64,000 bases of DNA, taken from assembly GCA_035293765.1 (NCBI GenBank), contig DATGMF010000013.1, forward strand, positions 1 to 64,000. The letters are read 5' to 3'. The translations under genes were made by a program, and so were the position numbers. Positions 34,667-42,758 of this stretch are shown one piece after another; position 1 is the stretch's first letter; every line of letters begins with the position of its first letter. The notes under the pieces are model-generated. The model made no database searches. It was given only the letters and a program-made list of their open reading frames with translations, and was not told where the DNA came from. Source of the DNA: DASRHT01 sp035293765 (lineage in GTDB: Bacteria; Chloroflexota; Ktedonobacteria; Ktedonobacterales; Ktedonobacteraceae).

Positions 34667-36328
34667 CTAATCTTTGACAGGATCGGTTACCCTGACAACA
34701 AGGTTTCCATGCTTATCTTTGCGGATGCGAATATTCTTTACCCACGCCTGGTCCATTTGCGGATAATCGGCCCGGTAATGCGCACCGCGGCTCTCTTTGC
34801 GCTCCTGGGCTGCGAGGATGATTACCTCTGCCGTTTTAAGCATATCCTGTACTTCCAGGCATGCCTGGACCTGTTGCTCGTCGGCAGCCACAAGATTTTG
34901 CGCCTCAACCTGTAGCTGTTTAATCTCTCGCAGCGCATTTTCCAGGTGCGCGGCATCTCTGATAATGCCAACGTCGTTCCACATCACGGCCTTGATGCGT
35001 CCTAGTATGTCAGCCGGAGATGGCCCGCTCTGGCGCTGACGCAATGCTGCAATGTGCTGTACCTCGGCATCGATAATCTGCGGATCGATCTGCACCGGCG
35101 GGTTTTGTTTCACATACTCGGCTGAACGAATGCCAGCGCGGCGCCCGAATACCTGGCCCTCTGCTAGCGAATTTCCGCCGAGACGATTAGCTCCGTGAAC
35201 GCTGGTTGTGACCTCGCCAACGGCGAAGAGTCCCTTTACTCCTGTCTCGCCCCACTCGTTGATCGCATAACCGCCCATCATATGATGCATGGAGGGCGTG
35301 ATCTCCATCATCTGCTTGCGGATGTCTATCCCCACCTCCATATGGGCCGCGAACACGTCGGGAACCAGCTTTTCGGCCTTGCCCTCTTCCCAGTGCGTCG
35401 TGTCCAGGTAGACCGCGCCATGCTCCGTTCCCCGCCCCTCAGCAATTTCCTGGTAAATTGCTCGCGTCACCTCATCGCGCCCGGCCAGTTCAAGACGCTG
35501 GGGCTGGTAACGCTGCATAAAACGCTCTCCATTTTTATTTTTGAGGATGCCACCATTACCTCTGACCTTCTCGGTTACCAGGGTGCCGCGCTTCTCGGGT
35601 GGATACGCCATGCCTGTGGGATGAAATTGCACCATCTCCATATCGACCAGTTCAGCCCCTACATCAAGCGCCCAGGCATAGCCCTCACCTGTATTGCTCG
35701 GCGCATTGGTATTGATCTTGTACATATTGCCGCCGCCGCCCGTTGCCACAATCGTCGCCTTTGCCTGCACGACCTTGTAAGCTCCCATTCGATTGTCGAT
35801 CAGGAAAGCTCCGACTACCCTGTCTCCCTGCTTGAGCAGGCACGCGACATAATGGTATTCCAGGAAGGGAATGTGCAGCCGCTCAACTTCGGCCAGCAGC
35901 CCCTGCATCATCTCGCGCCCGGTATAGTCGCCAGCACACAAGTTCAGCGGCGCGGATTGCTTGCCGCCTGCCCAGACAAAATAAGAGCCATCGGGCAGGC
36001 GATCAAACTTCACGCCGTAGTTCTCCAGATCATGGATGCGATCCGGCATCTCTTCGGCAAAGATCCTGGCAAGTTTATAATTATTGATATACCAGCCGCC
36101 ATTAACGGTATCCTCAAAATGCATCTGTGGCGTTGCCGGTTCCTTCATCGCCACATTGAGACCTCCCATCGCCCAGCCAGTATGAGCGTCCTTCAAAAAC
36201 TCCTTCGCCACCACTAAAACCTTTGCCCCTCGCTCTGTCGCCTCAATCGCCGCCCTCAATCCCGAGCCGCCCGAACCAATAATTAAGATATCCGTTTCTA
36301 TCGTCTCAACATTTGCACGCGTTGTCAT
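34667..36328 (-). CDS. SdhA/FrdA-like flavoprotein in the pyrD position of the pyr operon
   Basis: 553 aa, FAD-binding protein of the succinate dehydrogenase/fumarate reductase/L-aspartate oxidase family. Rossmann motif IIGSGGSGLRAA (about 17-28); His49 in AHTGW aligns with the His that binds FAD covalently in SdhA/FrdA; QFHPTG near 234, AGRD near 279, MHHMMGG near 346 and HGANRLGGN near 380 keep the catalytic His/Arg set that desaturates succinate-like substrates. A helical C-terminal domain follows. No iron-sulfur or membrane subunit gene is adjacent. It lies between carB and pyrC in an operon lacking pyrD, so oxidation of dihydroorotate to orotate is a plausible role (inference); aspartate oxidase or fumarate reductase are the alternatives. 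Confidence 0.9.
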   Translation of the reverse strand: MTTRANVETIETDILIIGSGGSGLRAAIEATERGAKVLVVAKEFLKDAHTGWAMGGLNVAMKEPATPQMHFEDTVNGGWYINNYKLARIFAEEMPDRIHDLENYGVKFDRLPDGSYFVWAGGKQSAPLNLCAGDYTGREMMQGLLAEVERLHIPFLEYHYVACLLKQGDRVVGAFLIDNRMGAYKVVQAKATIVATGGGGNMYKINTNAPSNTGEGYAWALDVGAELVDMEMVQFHPTGMAYPPEKRGTLVTEKVRGNGGILKNKNGERFMQRYQPQRLELAGRDEVTRAIYQEIAEGRGTEHGAVYLDTTHWEEGKAEKLVPDVFAAHMEVGIDIRKQMMEITPSMHHMMGGYAINEWGETGVKGLFAVGEVTTSVHGANRLGGNSLAEGQVFGRRAGIRSAEYVKQNPPVQIDPQIIDAEVQHIAALRQRQSGPSPADILGRIKAVMWNDVGIIRDAAHLENALREIKQLQVEAQNLVAADEQQVQACLEVQDMLKTAEVIILAAQERKESRGAHYRADYPQMDQAWVKNIRIRKDKHGNLVVRVTDPVKD

Positions 36329-36351
36329 ATAAGGCTCCTTTCTCGCATTTC

Positions 36352-36487
36352 GTATCGATCAGGGCAAGCGCAAGGCCCCCACTTCCTCCCAACCCTTCCC
36401 CTTGCCCCTACGATCTCGCTTCTTGTATCGACCAGGGCAAGCGCAACGCCCCCTCATCCTCCCACACCCTTCCCCTTCCCCCTAACG
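36352..36487. repeat. Two tandem degenerate family B repeats, carB/flavoprotein gap
   Basis: Two about 65-bp units (from 36352 and 36425) share GTATCGA, AGGGCAAGCGCAA and a C/T-rich stretch ending in CCCTAC or CCCTAAC. On the operon strand they are purine-rich. They fill the only long gap (185 bp) inside the pyr operon, and could form structure or a processing site. Confidence 0.65.
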
Positions 36488-36513
36488 TTCACCGTTGCTG
36501 TTAGATATTATCC

Positions 36514-39500
36514 CTACGAATATTCATTCCATGCTTTAATGGGCAGCGTGGCAAGGTTTTTCTCGGCAATGGCCTTGATAAACAGGCGGGCCTGCTTGAT
36601 TTTGGTGAAGAGAGGCACATTATGATCTACCGCGTAACGGCGCATAGCGTAATCATCATCAACCTCTTTTTTAATAAACTGGTCTACAATATTGATCGCC
36701 AGATCAATTTTGTTGTCGCGGAAGTAGGTCAGGACATTGGGCGTGCGCTGCTCGTGTATTTTGTAGAGCATCGTTGCTTCAATGCCATGAGAGTGCAAGA
36801 ACGCACATGTTTTAGCTGTGGCATATAATGGAATATGCAGCTTGCTGAGCAGCCTGGCGCTCTCCAGGAACTTCTCCTTCTTCTCCTGCCCACCCAGGCT
36901 GATAAAAACGCCTTTTTGCGGGATACGCCCTCCCGTCGCAAGAATGGCTTTCAAATAGGCTTCTTCCACATCATCGCCAAAACAGGCCACCTCGCCCGTT
37001 GACGCCATCTCGACCCGCAGCACAGGATCAGCTCCGGTGAGACGCGAGAACGAAAATTGCGGCGCTTTTACCGCTGTAAACGCCAGCTCTGGCATCTGCA
37101 CCGGTTGGACATTCGGGGTCTGCTTGATCGCATCCGCAAAAAGCGCATCCACAAAGAGTTCCATGAAGTTGATGCCGGTCACTTTCGAGATGAAGGGGAA
37201 GGTACGCGAGGCCCGCAAATTGACCTCGATGACATAGACCTGGTTATCCTTCGCCAGAAACTGCATGTTGAACGGACCCGTAATGTTGAGCGCCCCGGCA
37301 ATGGCATGTCCAACTTCCTCTATTCTGCCTTTTGTCTCAACATTGAGCGTCTGCGGCGGCAGGACTATCGTGGCATCGCCGGAATGCACGCCTGCATTCT
37401 CGATGTGTTCTGAGATGACGAAGGCTTTGATCTCGCCATGTTGCGCCACGGCATCCAGCTCGACCTCCTTGACCTTCTCAAGAAACTTCGTCACCGTCAC
37501 GGGATGCTCCGGCGAAACTGCCGCCGCCTCCCTGGTGTATTGCTCCAACTCCTCCTGCGTATTGCAGATATTCATGGCGCTCCCCGAGAGTACATAGGAA
37601 GGTCTGACCAGCACGGGATAGCCCACGCGCTCAGCAAACTGGATCGCTTCGGCAATATTGACAAACTTATCCCATGCCGGCTGACGAATATCCAGCGTGT
37701 CCAGCAATTTAGAAAACTTACTGCGGTCCTCCGCCCGGTCAATGTCGGTGGCATCCGTCCCCAGGATGCGCATGCCATAATTTTGCAAAGCTTTGGCTCG
37801 ATTGTTTGGCGTTTGCCCTCCTACTGAGACGATCACGCCATAAGGCAGCTCAAATTCACAGATGTCGGCGATACGCTCGAATGTCAGTTCTTCAAAGTAA
37901 AGGCGATCAGAGGTGTCATAATCGGTAGATACTGTCTCAGGGTTGCAATTTATGACAATAGAGCGTTTATGATATTTTTTGAGCGCATCCACGGTGCTCA
38001 CACAGGTCCAGTCAAATTCGACCGATGAGCCAATACGGTAAGGGCCAGATCCCAGAATCACCACGCCATCATCTCGCAGAGGCTCTATATCATGGTGCTG
38101 CGCGTTATAGGTCATATACAGATAGTTGGTTTCAGATGGAAACTCGGCTGCCAGCGTGTCAATCTGAAAAATCCAGGGCGTTATCCCTAGCTTCTTACGT
38201 AGCGATCTGATAGCCAGTCCCGTTTGGCCTGTTAACTCGCCGATACGCTTGTCGGATATCCCCCTTTGCTTCAAAGCGAGTAGATTGGCTGCCGAGAGAT
38301 CCTGACTCCTCTTCAACTCCGCCTCAATGTCCACGATATGCTTGATGCGCTGCAAAAACCAGGGGTCGATGCCGGTAATAGCGGCTATCTCTGCTACTGT
38401 AATACCGTGACGCATCGCCAGGGGTAGCGCAAACATGCGTTTAGGCGTGGGGGTATAGAGATATCTATCAATGCTCTCCGTAGGGACCCGATTGACCATG
38501 TCCGTTTCCAAGCCGTTCGCAAAGACTTTCTCTGAAGTGGCCCCTTCAAAATCCAGGTCCAGCATGCGGATTGCCTTCTGATAGGCTTCCTCAAAGGTGC
38601 GACCGATGCCCATCACCTCGCCGACCGATTTCATGCCGGTGCCAATCGTCTCATCCACTCCTTTGAACTTCTCAAGGTCCCAGCGCGGAATCTTCACCAC
38701 CACATAATCGAGGCTGGGCTCGAAGCAGGCCCGCGTCACGCCTGTGACTCTGTTTGTGAGTTCCGTCAGCCCATAGCCCAGCGCCAGTTTGGCCGCAACA
38801 TACGCCAGTGGATAGCCCGTCGCTTTACTGGCAAGGGCGGAGCTACGCGAGAGGCGCGCATTAACTTCTATCACATAATACGCGGAAGTTCTGGGGTTAA
38901 GGGCAAACTGCACATTGCACTCCCCCACAATGCCCAGACTTCTGACGATGGTGATAGCGGCGGTGCGCAGCATATGATATTCGTGGTTGGTCAGCGTCTG
39001 GCTGGGAGCAATCACAATCGATTCGCCAGTGTGAATGCCCAGCGGGTCCATATTCTCCATGTTACAGACGGTAATACAGTTATCATAGCCATCGCGAACG
39101 ACCTCGTACTCGACCTCTTTGAAGTGGTGGAGATACTGCTCAACCAACACCTGCGGGGCGAACGCGAGCGCGCCGTTAACGATAGCTTCCAGTTCCTGCA
39201 CGTTCTGGGCAATGCCCGATCCCTGTCCCCCCAGCGCAAAACCGGCGCGCACCATCACCGGAAAGCCCAGTTCCTCCCCTATGCGCATGGCCTCTGCCAG
39301 CGTTTCCGCGCTCCTGCTCTGAGGCGTTGGGATGTCAATGCCATGTAAATGCTGCGCAAACTCCTGCCGATCTTCGGTGAGAATAATGGCGGAAATGGGC
39401 GTACCCAAAATCTGCACCCCGTACCTCTCCAGCACGCCCGTACGGTACAGCTCAATGCCACAGTTGAGCGCCGTCTGACCGCCGAAGGAAAGCAGGATGC

Positions 39501-39771
39501 CATCGGGCCGCTCTTTAGCGATGATCTTCTCTACAAAAAAAGCCGTCACAGGCAAAAAGTAGACCTGGTCTGCCAGCAGCTTGGAGGTTTGAATGGTAGC
39601 AATATTGGGATTGACCAGGACGGTCGAGACGCCCTCCTCGCGCAACGCCTTGAGAGCCTGCGAGCCGGAATAGTCGAACTCGCCCGATTGCCCTATCTTC
39701 AACGCCCCTGCCCCCAATACTAACACTTTCTCAATGTGGGCAGCGGCAAACCTTGCATGTACCTGCTCCAT
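36514..39771 (-). CDS. carB: Carbamoyl-phosphate synthase, large subunit
   Basis: 1085 aa, full length. Makes carbamoyl phosphate from bicarbonate, ATP and ammonia passed from CarA. Two homologous ATP-grasp halves are seen: KVLVLGAGALKIGQSGEFDYSG at the N-terminus and VVILGSGPYRIGSSVEFDW near 570. An oligomerisation stretch (about 430-555) lies between them and an MGS-type allosteric domain (about 950-1075) at the end. The second-half wording (CVSTVDALKKYHKRSIVINCNPETVSTDYD) resembles eukaryotic CAD enzymes. It starts 1 bp after the carA stop, so translation is coupled. Confidence 0.97.
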   Translation of the reverse strand: MEQVHARFAAAHIEKVLVLGAGALKIGQSGEFDYSGSQALKALREEGVSTVLVNPNIATIQTSKLLADQVYFLPVTAFFVEKIIAKERPDGILLSFGGQTALNCGIELYRTGVLERYGVQILGTPISAIILTEDRQEFAQHLHGIDIPTPQSRSAETLAEAMRIGEELGFPVMVRAGFALGGQGSGIAQNVQELEAIVNGALAFAPQVLVEQYLHHFKEVEYEVVRDGYDNCITVCNMENMDPLGIHTGESIVIAPSQTLTNHEYHMLRTAAITIVRSLGIVGECNVQFALNPRTSAYYVIEVNARLSRSSALASKATGYPLAYVAAKLALGYGLTELTNRVTGVTRACFEPSLDYVVVKIPRWDLEKFKGVDETIGTGMKSVGEVMGIGRTFEEAYQKAIRMLDLDFEGATSEKVFANGLETDMVNRVPTESIDRYLYTPTPKRMFALPLAMRHGITVAEIAAITGIDPWFLQRIKHIVDIEAELKRSQDLSAANLLALKQRGISDKRIGELTGQTGLAIRSLRKKLGITPWIFQIDTLAAEFPSETNYLYMTYNAQHHDIEPLRDDGVVILGSGPYRIGSSVEFDWTCVSTVDALKKYHKRSIVINCNPETVSTDYDTSDRLYFEELTFERIADICEFELPYGVIVSVGGQTPNNRAKALQNYGMRILGTDATDIDRAEDRSKFSKLLDTLDIRQPAWDKFVNIAEAIQFAERVGYPVLVRPSYVLSGSAMNICNTQEELEQYTREAAAVSPEHPVTVTKFLEKVKEVELDAVAQHGEIKAFVISEHIENAGVHSGDATIVLPPQTLNVETKGRIEEVGHAIAGALNITGPFNMQFLAKDNQVYVIEVNLRASRTFPFISKVTGINFMELFVDALFADAIKQTPNVQPVQMPELAFTAVKAPQFSFSRLTGADPVLRVEMASTGEVACFGDDVEEAYLKAILATGGRIPQKGVFISLGGQEKKEKFLESARLLSKLHIPLYATAKTCAFLHSHGIEATMLYKIHEQRTPNVLTYFRDNKIDLAINIVDQFIKKEVDDDYAMRRYAVDHNVPLFTKIKQARLFIKAIAEKNLATLPIKAWNEYS

Positions 39772-39772
39772 G

Positions 39773-41101
39773 TTACTGTCTTACCTCACTGTGGGGGCGG
39801 ACGCGATCAATCTGGTCCCTACCGGTTGCCCCGCCGACGCGATCAATCTGGTCTCCGGTTGCCCTGCCCCCGAGGCATGCATTCAGGAAGTGGTCGAACA
39901 GCCACTCGGTATCCATTGGACCAGGGGTGGCCTCGGGATGGAATTGTACGGAGAAGAAAGGCTTGCTGCTATGACGCATCCCTTCATTACTGCCATCATT
40001 GGCATTCACAAACCAGGGTTCAAAATCGGGAGGCAGCTTCTCAACTGCGAAACCGTGATTCTGGGTGGTGATAAAGCAGCGTTTGGTTCCCTGCAACAGG
40101 CCTTCCTTGCTGCCCGCCGTAGCTCCCCGATTCATCGTGGGAGCGTTGGCGGGCGGCATTAAAAGGCAGGGCTGATTCTGGCTTCTATGCCCAAACTTGA
40201 GCTTATAGGTGTCCCCGCCAGCCGCCAGGGCCAGCAACTGGTGCCCCAGGCAGATCCCCATCGTCGGAATATTGCGCGCTAAAGCGGTTCTAATTGTCTC
40301 GATGGTCTGCTGCACCATCTTAGGGTTGCCCGGTCCATTGGAGATCAGAACGCCGTCAAAGGCAAAGTTATTTTCCGGTGCAAAAAGATCCCAATCCCAG
40401 GGAACCGTCACCACACACACATTTCTTGCAATCAGGCAATGCTCAATATTGCGTTTGGCCCCGCAATCTATGAGGGCAATCGTCAGATCCCCTTCTCCCC
40501 TCTTTGTTACCTGCCGCGTTGAGACTTTTGCGACCAGATTATCGTTGTCGGGATTGTAGAAAGGAATATCGCTATCAAAGATTATTTTGCCCAGCATCGT
40601 GCCATGCTTACGAATATGCTGCGTTAAAAAGCGTGTATCTTTAACTTCTAGAGCCGGAATCTTTTGCAGCGTGAGCCACGTATCCAGCTTCATCGTGCTT
40701 TGCGCATGCGAAGGGGTATCAATATAGTCAGAGACAATCAGCCCGGCAACCTGGATTTTATTGCTCTCCCATAACGATGGCTCCGGCACGCCATAGTTGC
40801 CGATAATAGGATAGGTCATCGTCAGGATCTGGCCCGCAAAAGATGCATCGGTCAGAGCCTCTGGATAGCCAACCATACCGGTACTAAAGACGACTTCGCC
40901 CGAGACTGCTTCCTCATAGCCAAAGGAAGTGCCTGCAAATGCCGTTCCATCTTCCAGTACCAGTGTGGCCTTTCGCGACGTCTCCTTTAGCAGCAGGTCG
41001 CCACCATCAGCATATGCCTCAGCCGGTAAGCTATGCCGTACGGCATGGTTTTCAAGGCGTTTTTCAACAAGAATGTTATTATCAATGGCAACGTTTTTCA
41101 T
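39773..41101 (-). CDS. carA: Carbamoyl-phosphate synthase, small subunit
   Basis: 442 aa, longer than the usual about 360-380. Glutaminase that feeds ammonia to CarB. The class I amidotransferase triad is visible: Cys in MGICLGHQLLALA, His and Glu in VQFHPEATPGP. An N-terminal extension of about 35 residues precedes ATLVLEDGTAFAG, an insert of about 18 residues sits before FITTQNHGFAV, and the last about 30 residues (GDQIDRVGGATGRDQIDRV) are encoded by two family A repeats. It begins 5 bp after pyrB; its AAAGGA site lies in the pyrB 3' end. Confidence 0.95.
   Translation of the reverse strand: MKNVAIDNNILVEKRLENHAVRHSLPAEAYADGGDLLLKETSRKATLVLEDGTAFAGTSFGYEEAVSGEVVFSTGMVGYPEALTDASFAGQILTMTYPIIGNYGVPEPSLWESNKIQVAGLIVSDYIDTPSHAQSTMKLDTWLTLQKIPALEVKDTRFLTQHIRKHGTMLGKIIFDSDIPFYNPDNDNLVAKVSTRQVTKRGEGDLTIALIDCGAKRNIEHCLIARNVCVVTVPWDWDLFAPENNFAFDGVLISNGPGNPKMVQQTIETIRTALARNIPTMGICLGHQLLALAAGGDTYKLKFGHRSQNQPCLLMPPANAPTMNRGATAGSKEGLLQGTKRCFITTQNHGFAVEKLPPDFEPWFVNANDGSNEGMRHSSKPFFSVQFHPEATPGPMDTEWLFDHFLNACLGGRATGDQIDRVGGATGRDQIDRVRPHSEVRQ
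39791..39877. repeat. Family A repeat, two copies, forming the carA 3' end
   Basis: GACGCGATCAATCTGGTC occurs at 39800 and again at 39836, flanked by GTGGGGGCG and GCCCTGCCCCC. The repeats add a tail to CarA beyond the family's normal end (WLFDHFLNACLGG). Confidence 0.7.
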
Positions 41102-41106
41102 GGACG

Positions 41107-42225
41107 CTAATTCCTTTCAACAATATTTTCAATTACGCTTTCCTTCATGCATTTCGACTTGACATCCTGGGGTAGAGCATGTATAGAATTCCCCAATAGA
41201 TGCGGCGAAAGAGCATGGCTAGCTCGACCCGCTTGAGGATACTGCAATAATACTAACGCCAGTAATGCCATCCGCGTATACAGGCCATTTCTAATCTGTG
41301 AACGCAGATAGACTGCCCGCTCGTCGTCATCAACTGCCGGGTCCACCGAGTTCACGCGGGGGAGCGGGTCCATCAGGATCATATCTTTGCTGGCATACTC
41401 ATTGAGCAATCGCGGCGTTGCCACAAAAGTATTCCTGACGACATCCTGATACTCTTCAAGAGAGGCAAAACGCTCTCTCTGTACCCGCGTCCAGTACCAG
41501 AAATGGCAATCCCGCGGAATATCTTGCTCCTTACTTATCTCCACGATCTTCACACCCCTTCCGCTCAAAAAAACAAAATCGTCTCTACTCAAGCGCAGTT
41601 GCGGCAAGGAGAGAAGATAGACGGTATTGCCGCTAAAGAGCGAGAGTCCCCGCAGCAACGAATGTATCGTGCGGCTATTGAGCGGGTCGCCAACCAGCAA
41701 CCCGGTAAGATTATCCAGGCGGCCAAAGCGCTCATAGAGCGTATACAGGTCGAGCAGCGTCTGCGTTGGGTGTTCGTTATTACCATCACCAGCGTTAATC
41801 ACAGGGATCGATTCAGCAGCATCTGCCGCTCTTTTGGCAGCGCCAGAGGTACGGTGACGCAGCACAATGGCATCGGAATACGCTTCCAGCACACGAATGG
41901 TATCTTCAAAAGACTCCCCTTTATAAATAGAGGCAGTCATCTCTGGATTTTGTATCTCAATTGTTTGCCCACCCAAGCGTTTGACCGCAGCTACAAACGA
42001 GCTGAAGGTGCGGCTGGAGGGTTCAAAAAATAGCAGCGAGATAATATGGCCTGCTAGCAACTGCGAAGGCTCTTTGTTGATCGCTATCTGTTTCATTTCG
42101 TGCGTTAAGTCGAACAACATACGAAGATCAGCGGCGGAAAACTGCTCCAGAGAGACGATATCCTTTCCTGCGAAATCGCCATTGATCTTTCTTAATGCAT
42201 TAGTAGCTGATGTCACCTGACTCAT
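41107..42225 (-). CDS. pyrB: Aspartate carbamoyltransferase, catalytic chain
   Basis: 372 aa. Makes carbamoyl-aspartate. The carbamoyl-phosphate loop FFEPSSRTFSSF, HRTSG, the HPTQTLLDLYTLYE motif and the aspartate-binding DPLPRV are present. The protein is about 50 residues longer than most catalytic chains because of a C-terminal tail after LLQYPQAG. No pyrI regulatory chain is seen. It is the first gene of the operon, with GGAGG before its ATG, and is preceded by an attenuator-like leader. Confidence 0.96.
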   Translation of the reverse strand: MSQVTSATNALRKINGDFAGKDIVSLEQFSAADLRMLFDLTHEMKQIAINKEPSQLLAGHIISLLFFEPSSRTFSSFVAAVKRLGGQTIEIQNPEMTASIYKGESFEDTIRVLEAYSDAIVLRHRTSGAAKRAADAAESIPVINAGDGNNEHPTQTLLDLYTLYERFGRLDNLTGLLVGDPLNSRTIHSLLRGLSLFSGNTVYLLSLPQLRLSRDDFVFLSGRGVKIVEISKEQDIPRDCHFWYWTRVQRERFASLEEYQDVVRNTFVATPRLLNEYASKDMILMDPLPRVNSVDPAVDDDERAVYLRSQIRNGLYTRMALLALVLLQYPQAGRASHALSPHLLGNSIHALPQDVKSKCMKESVIENIVERN

Positions 42226-42565
42226 AGAGCCTCCAAGCTAGCCAACGTTTTTTTCGTTGGTAAATGATAAAATACCTATCTGCTCATGATAGCCTGTTGA
42301 CAGGTCATCCTTTTCTTCCTTCCTATTTAGGATATGCCGGAATTGAGAATAGACCCAACATGGCAAAAAAAAAATTCCTCACCCCTGAATCAATGGGGGT
42401 GAGGAAGAAATTCTCTTCCTGGTAATGGCACCCGGGCCATCGGGTAAAAGGAGGGAACACCCCACCTGCCGTGTTGCTACCCATATCATTAGTATTCCAT
42501 AGTTTAAGCCCATGAAGATGCCGTGCCTTTTCCAATCTCTGGTTCGTCTGGGAATGCTTCAAATT
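42226..42565 (-). ncRNA. Leader RNA of the pyr operon, attenuator-like
   Basis: About 340 nt between the inferred start site and pyrB. The GGGGTG at plus 42458-42463 (read on the minus strand) can pair with CACCCC of the terminator's 5' arm (antiterminator), or instead be held in an upstream hairpin (GGG...AACAC with GTGTT-CCC), giving mutually exclusive folds. No PyrR box or known riboswitch is recognised. A short frame (ATG ACC TGT CAA, 10 codons) preceded by AGGAAGGAAG lies after the terminator. Confidence 0.5.
42375..42406 (-). terminator. Intrinsic terminator in the pyr leader
   Basis: Perfect 11-bp stem (TTCCTCACCCC / GGGGTGAGGAA) followed on the minus strand by ten T. No gene lies upstream on this strand, so it can only act on the pyr leader, which is the mark of transcription attenuation. 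Confidence 0.8.
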
Positions 42566-42571
42566 GTTAAA

Positions 42572-42600
42572 ATTATACGTCCTGGTCATCTAAAAGTCAA
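42572..42600 (-). promoter_or_regulatory. Sigma-70-type promoter of the pyr operon
   Basis: On the minus strand, TTGACT (42595-42600) and TATAAT (42572-42577) with a 17-bp spacer; start expected near 42565. The next gene in this direction is pyrB. Confidence 0.75.
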
Positions 42601-42758
42601 GGCAATTTCATTCCTGCTCAGTTTTGCTCCTCACTCGGCTTTGCGCATAAGCACCTTTTTCTCTTCCAATCGCATTCACTTCTCATGTACAATAAAGCAT
42701 ATTCCGCCATTATCATACGTGAGAGGCACGATAGCGAGATAAAGAGGGGAAAGTAGCA

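Noticed and set aside
42407..42565. T-box or PyrR-type leader
   Set aside because: GCAGGTGGGGTG only vaguely recalls a T-box, and no specifier stem, AGTA bulge or PyrR loop sequence was found.
42323..42589. 88-codon minus-strand ORF across the pyr leader and terminator
   Set aside because: Its first ATG lies between the -35 and -10 elements, upstream of the likely start site, and has no ribosome site. A shorter leader peptide starting inside remains possible.
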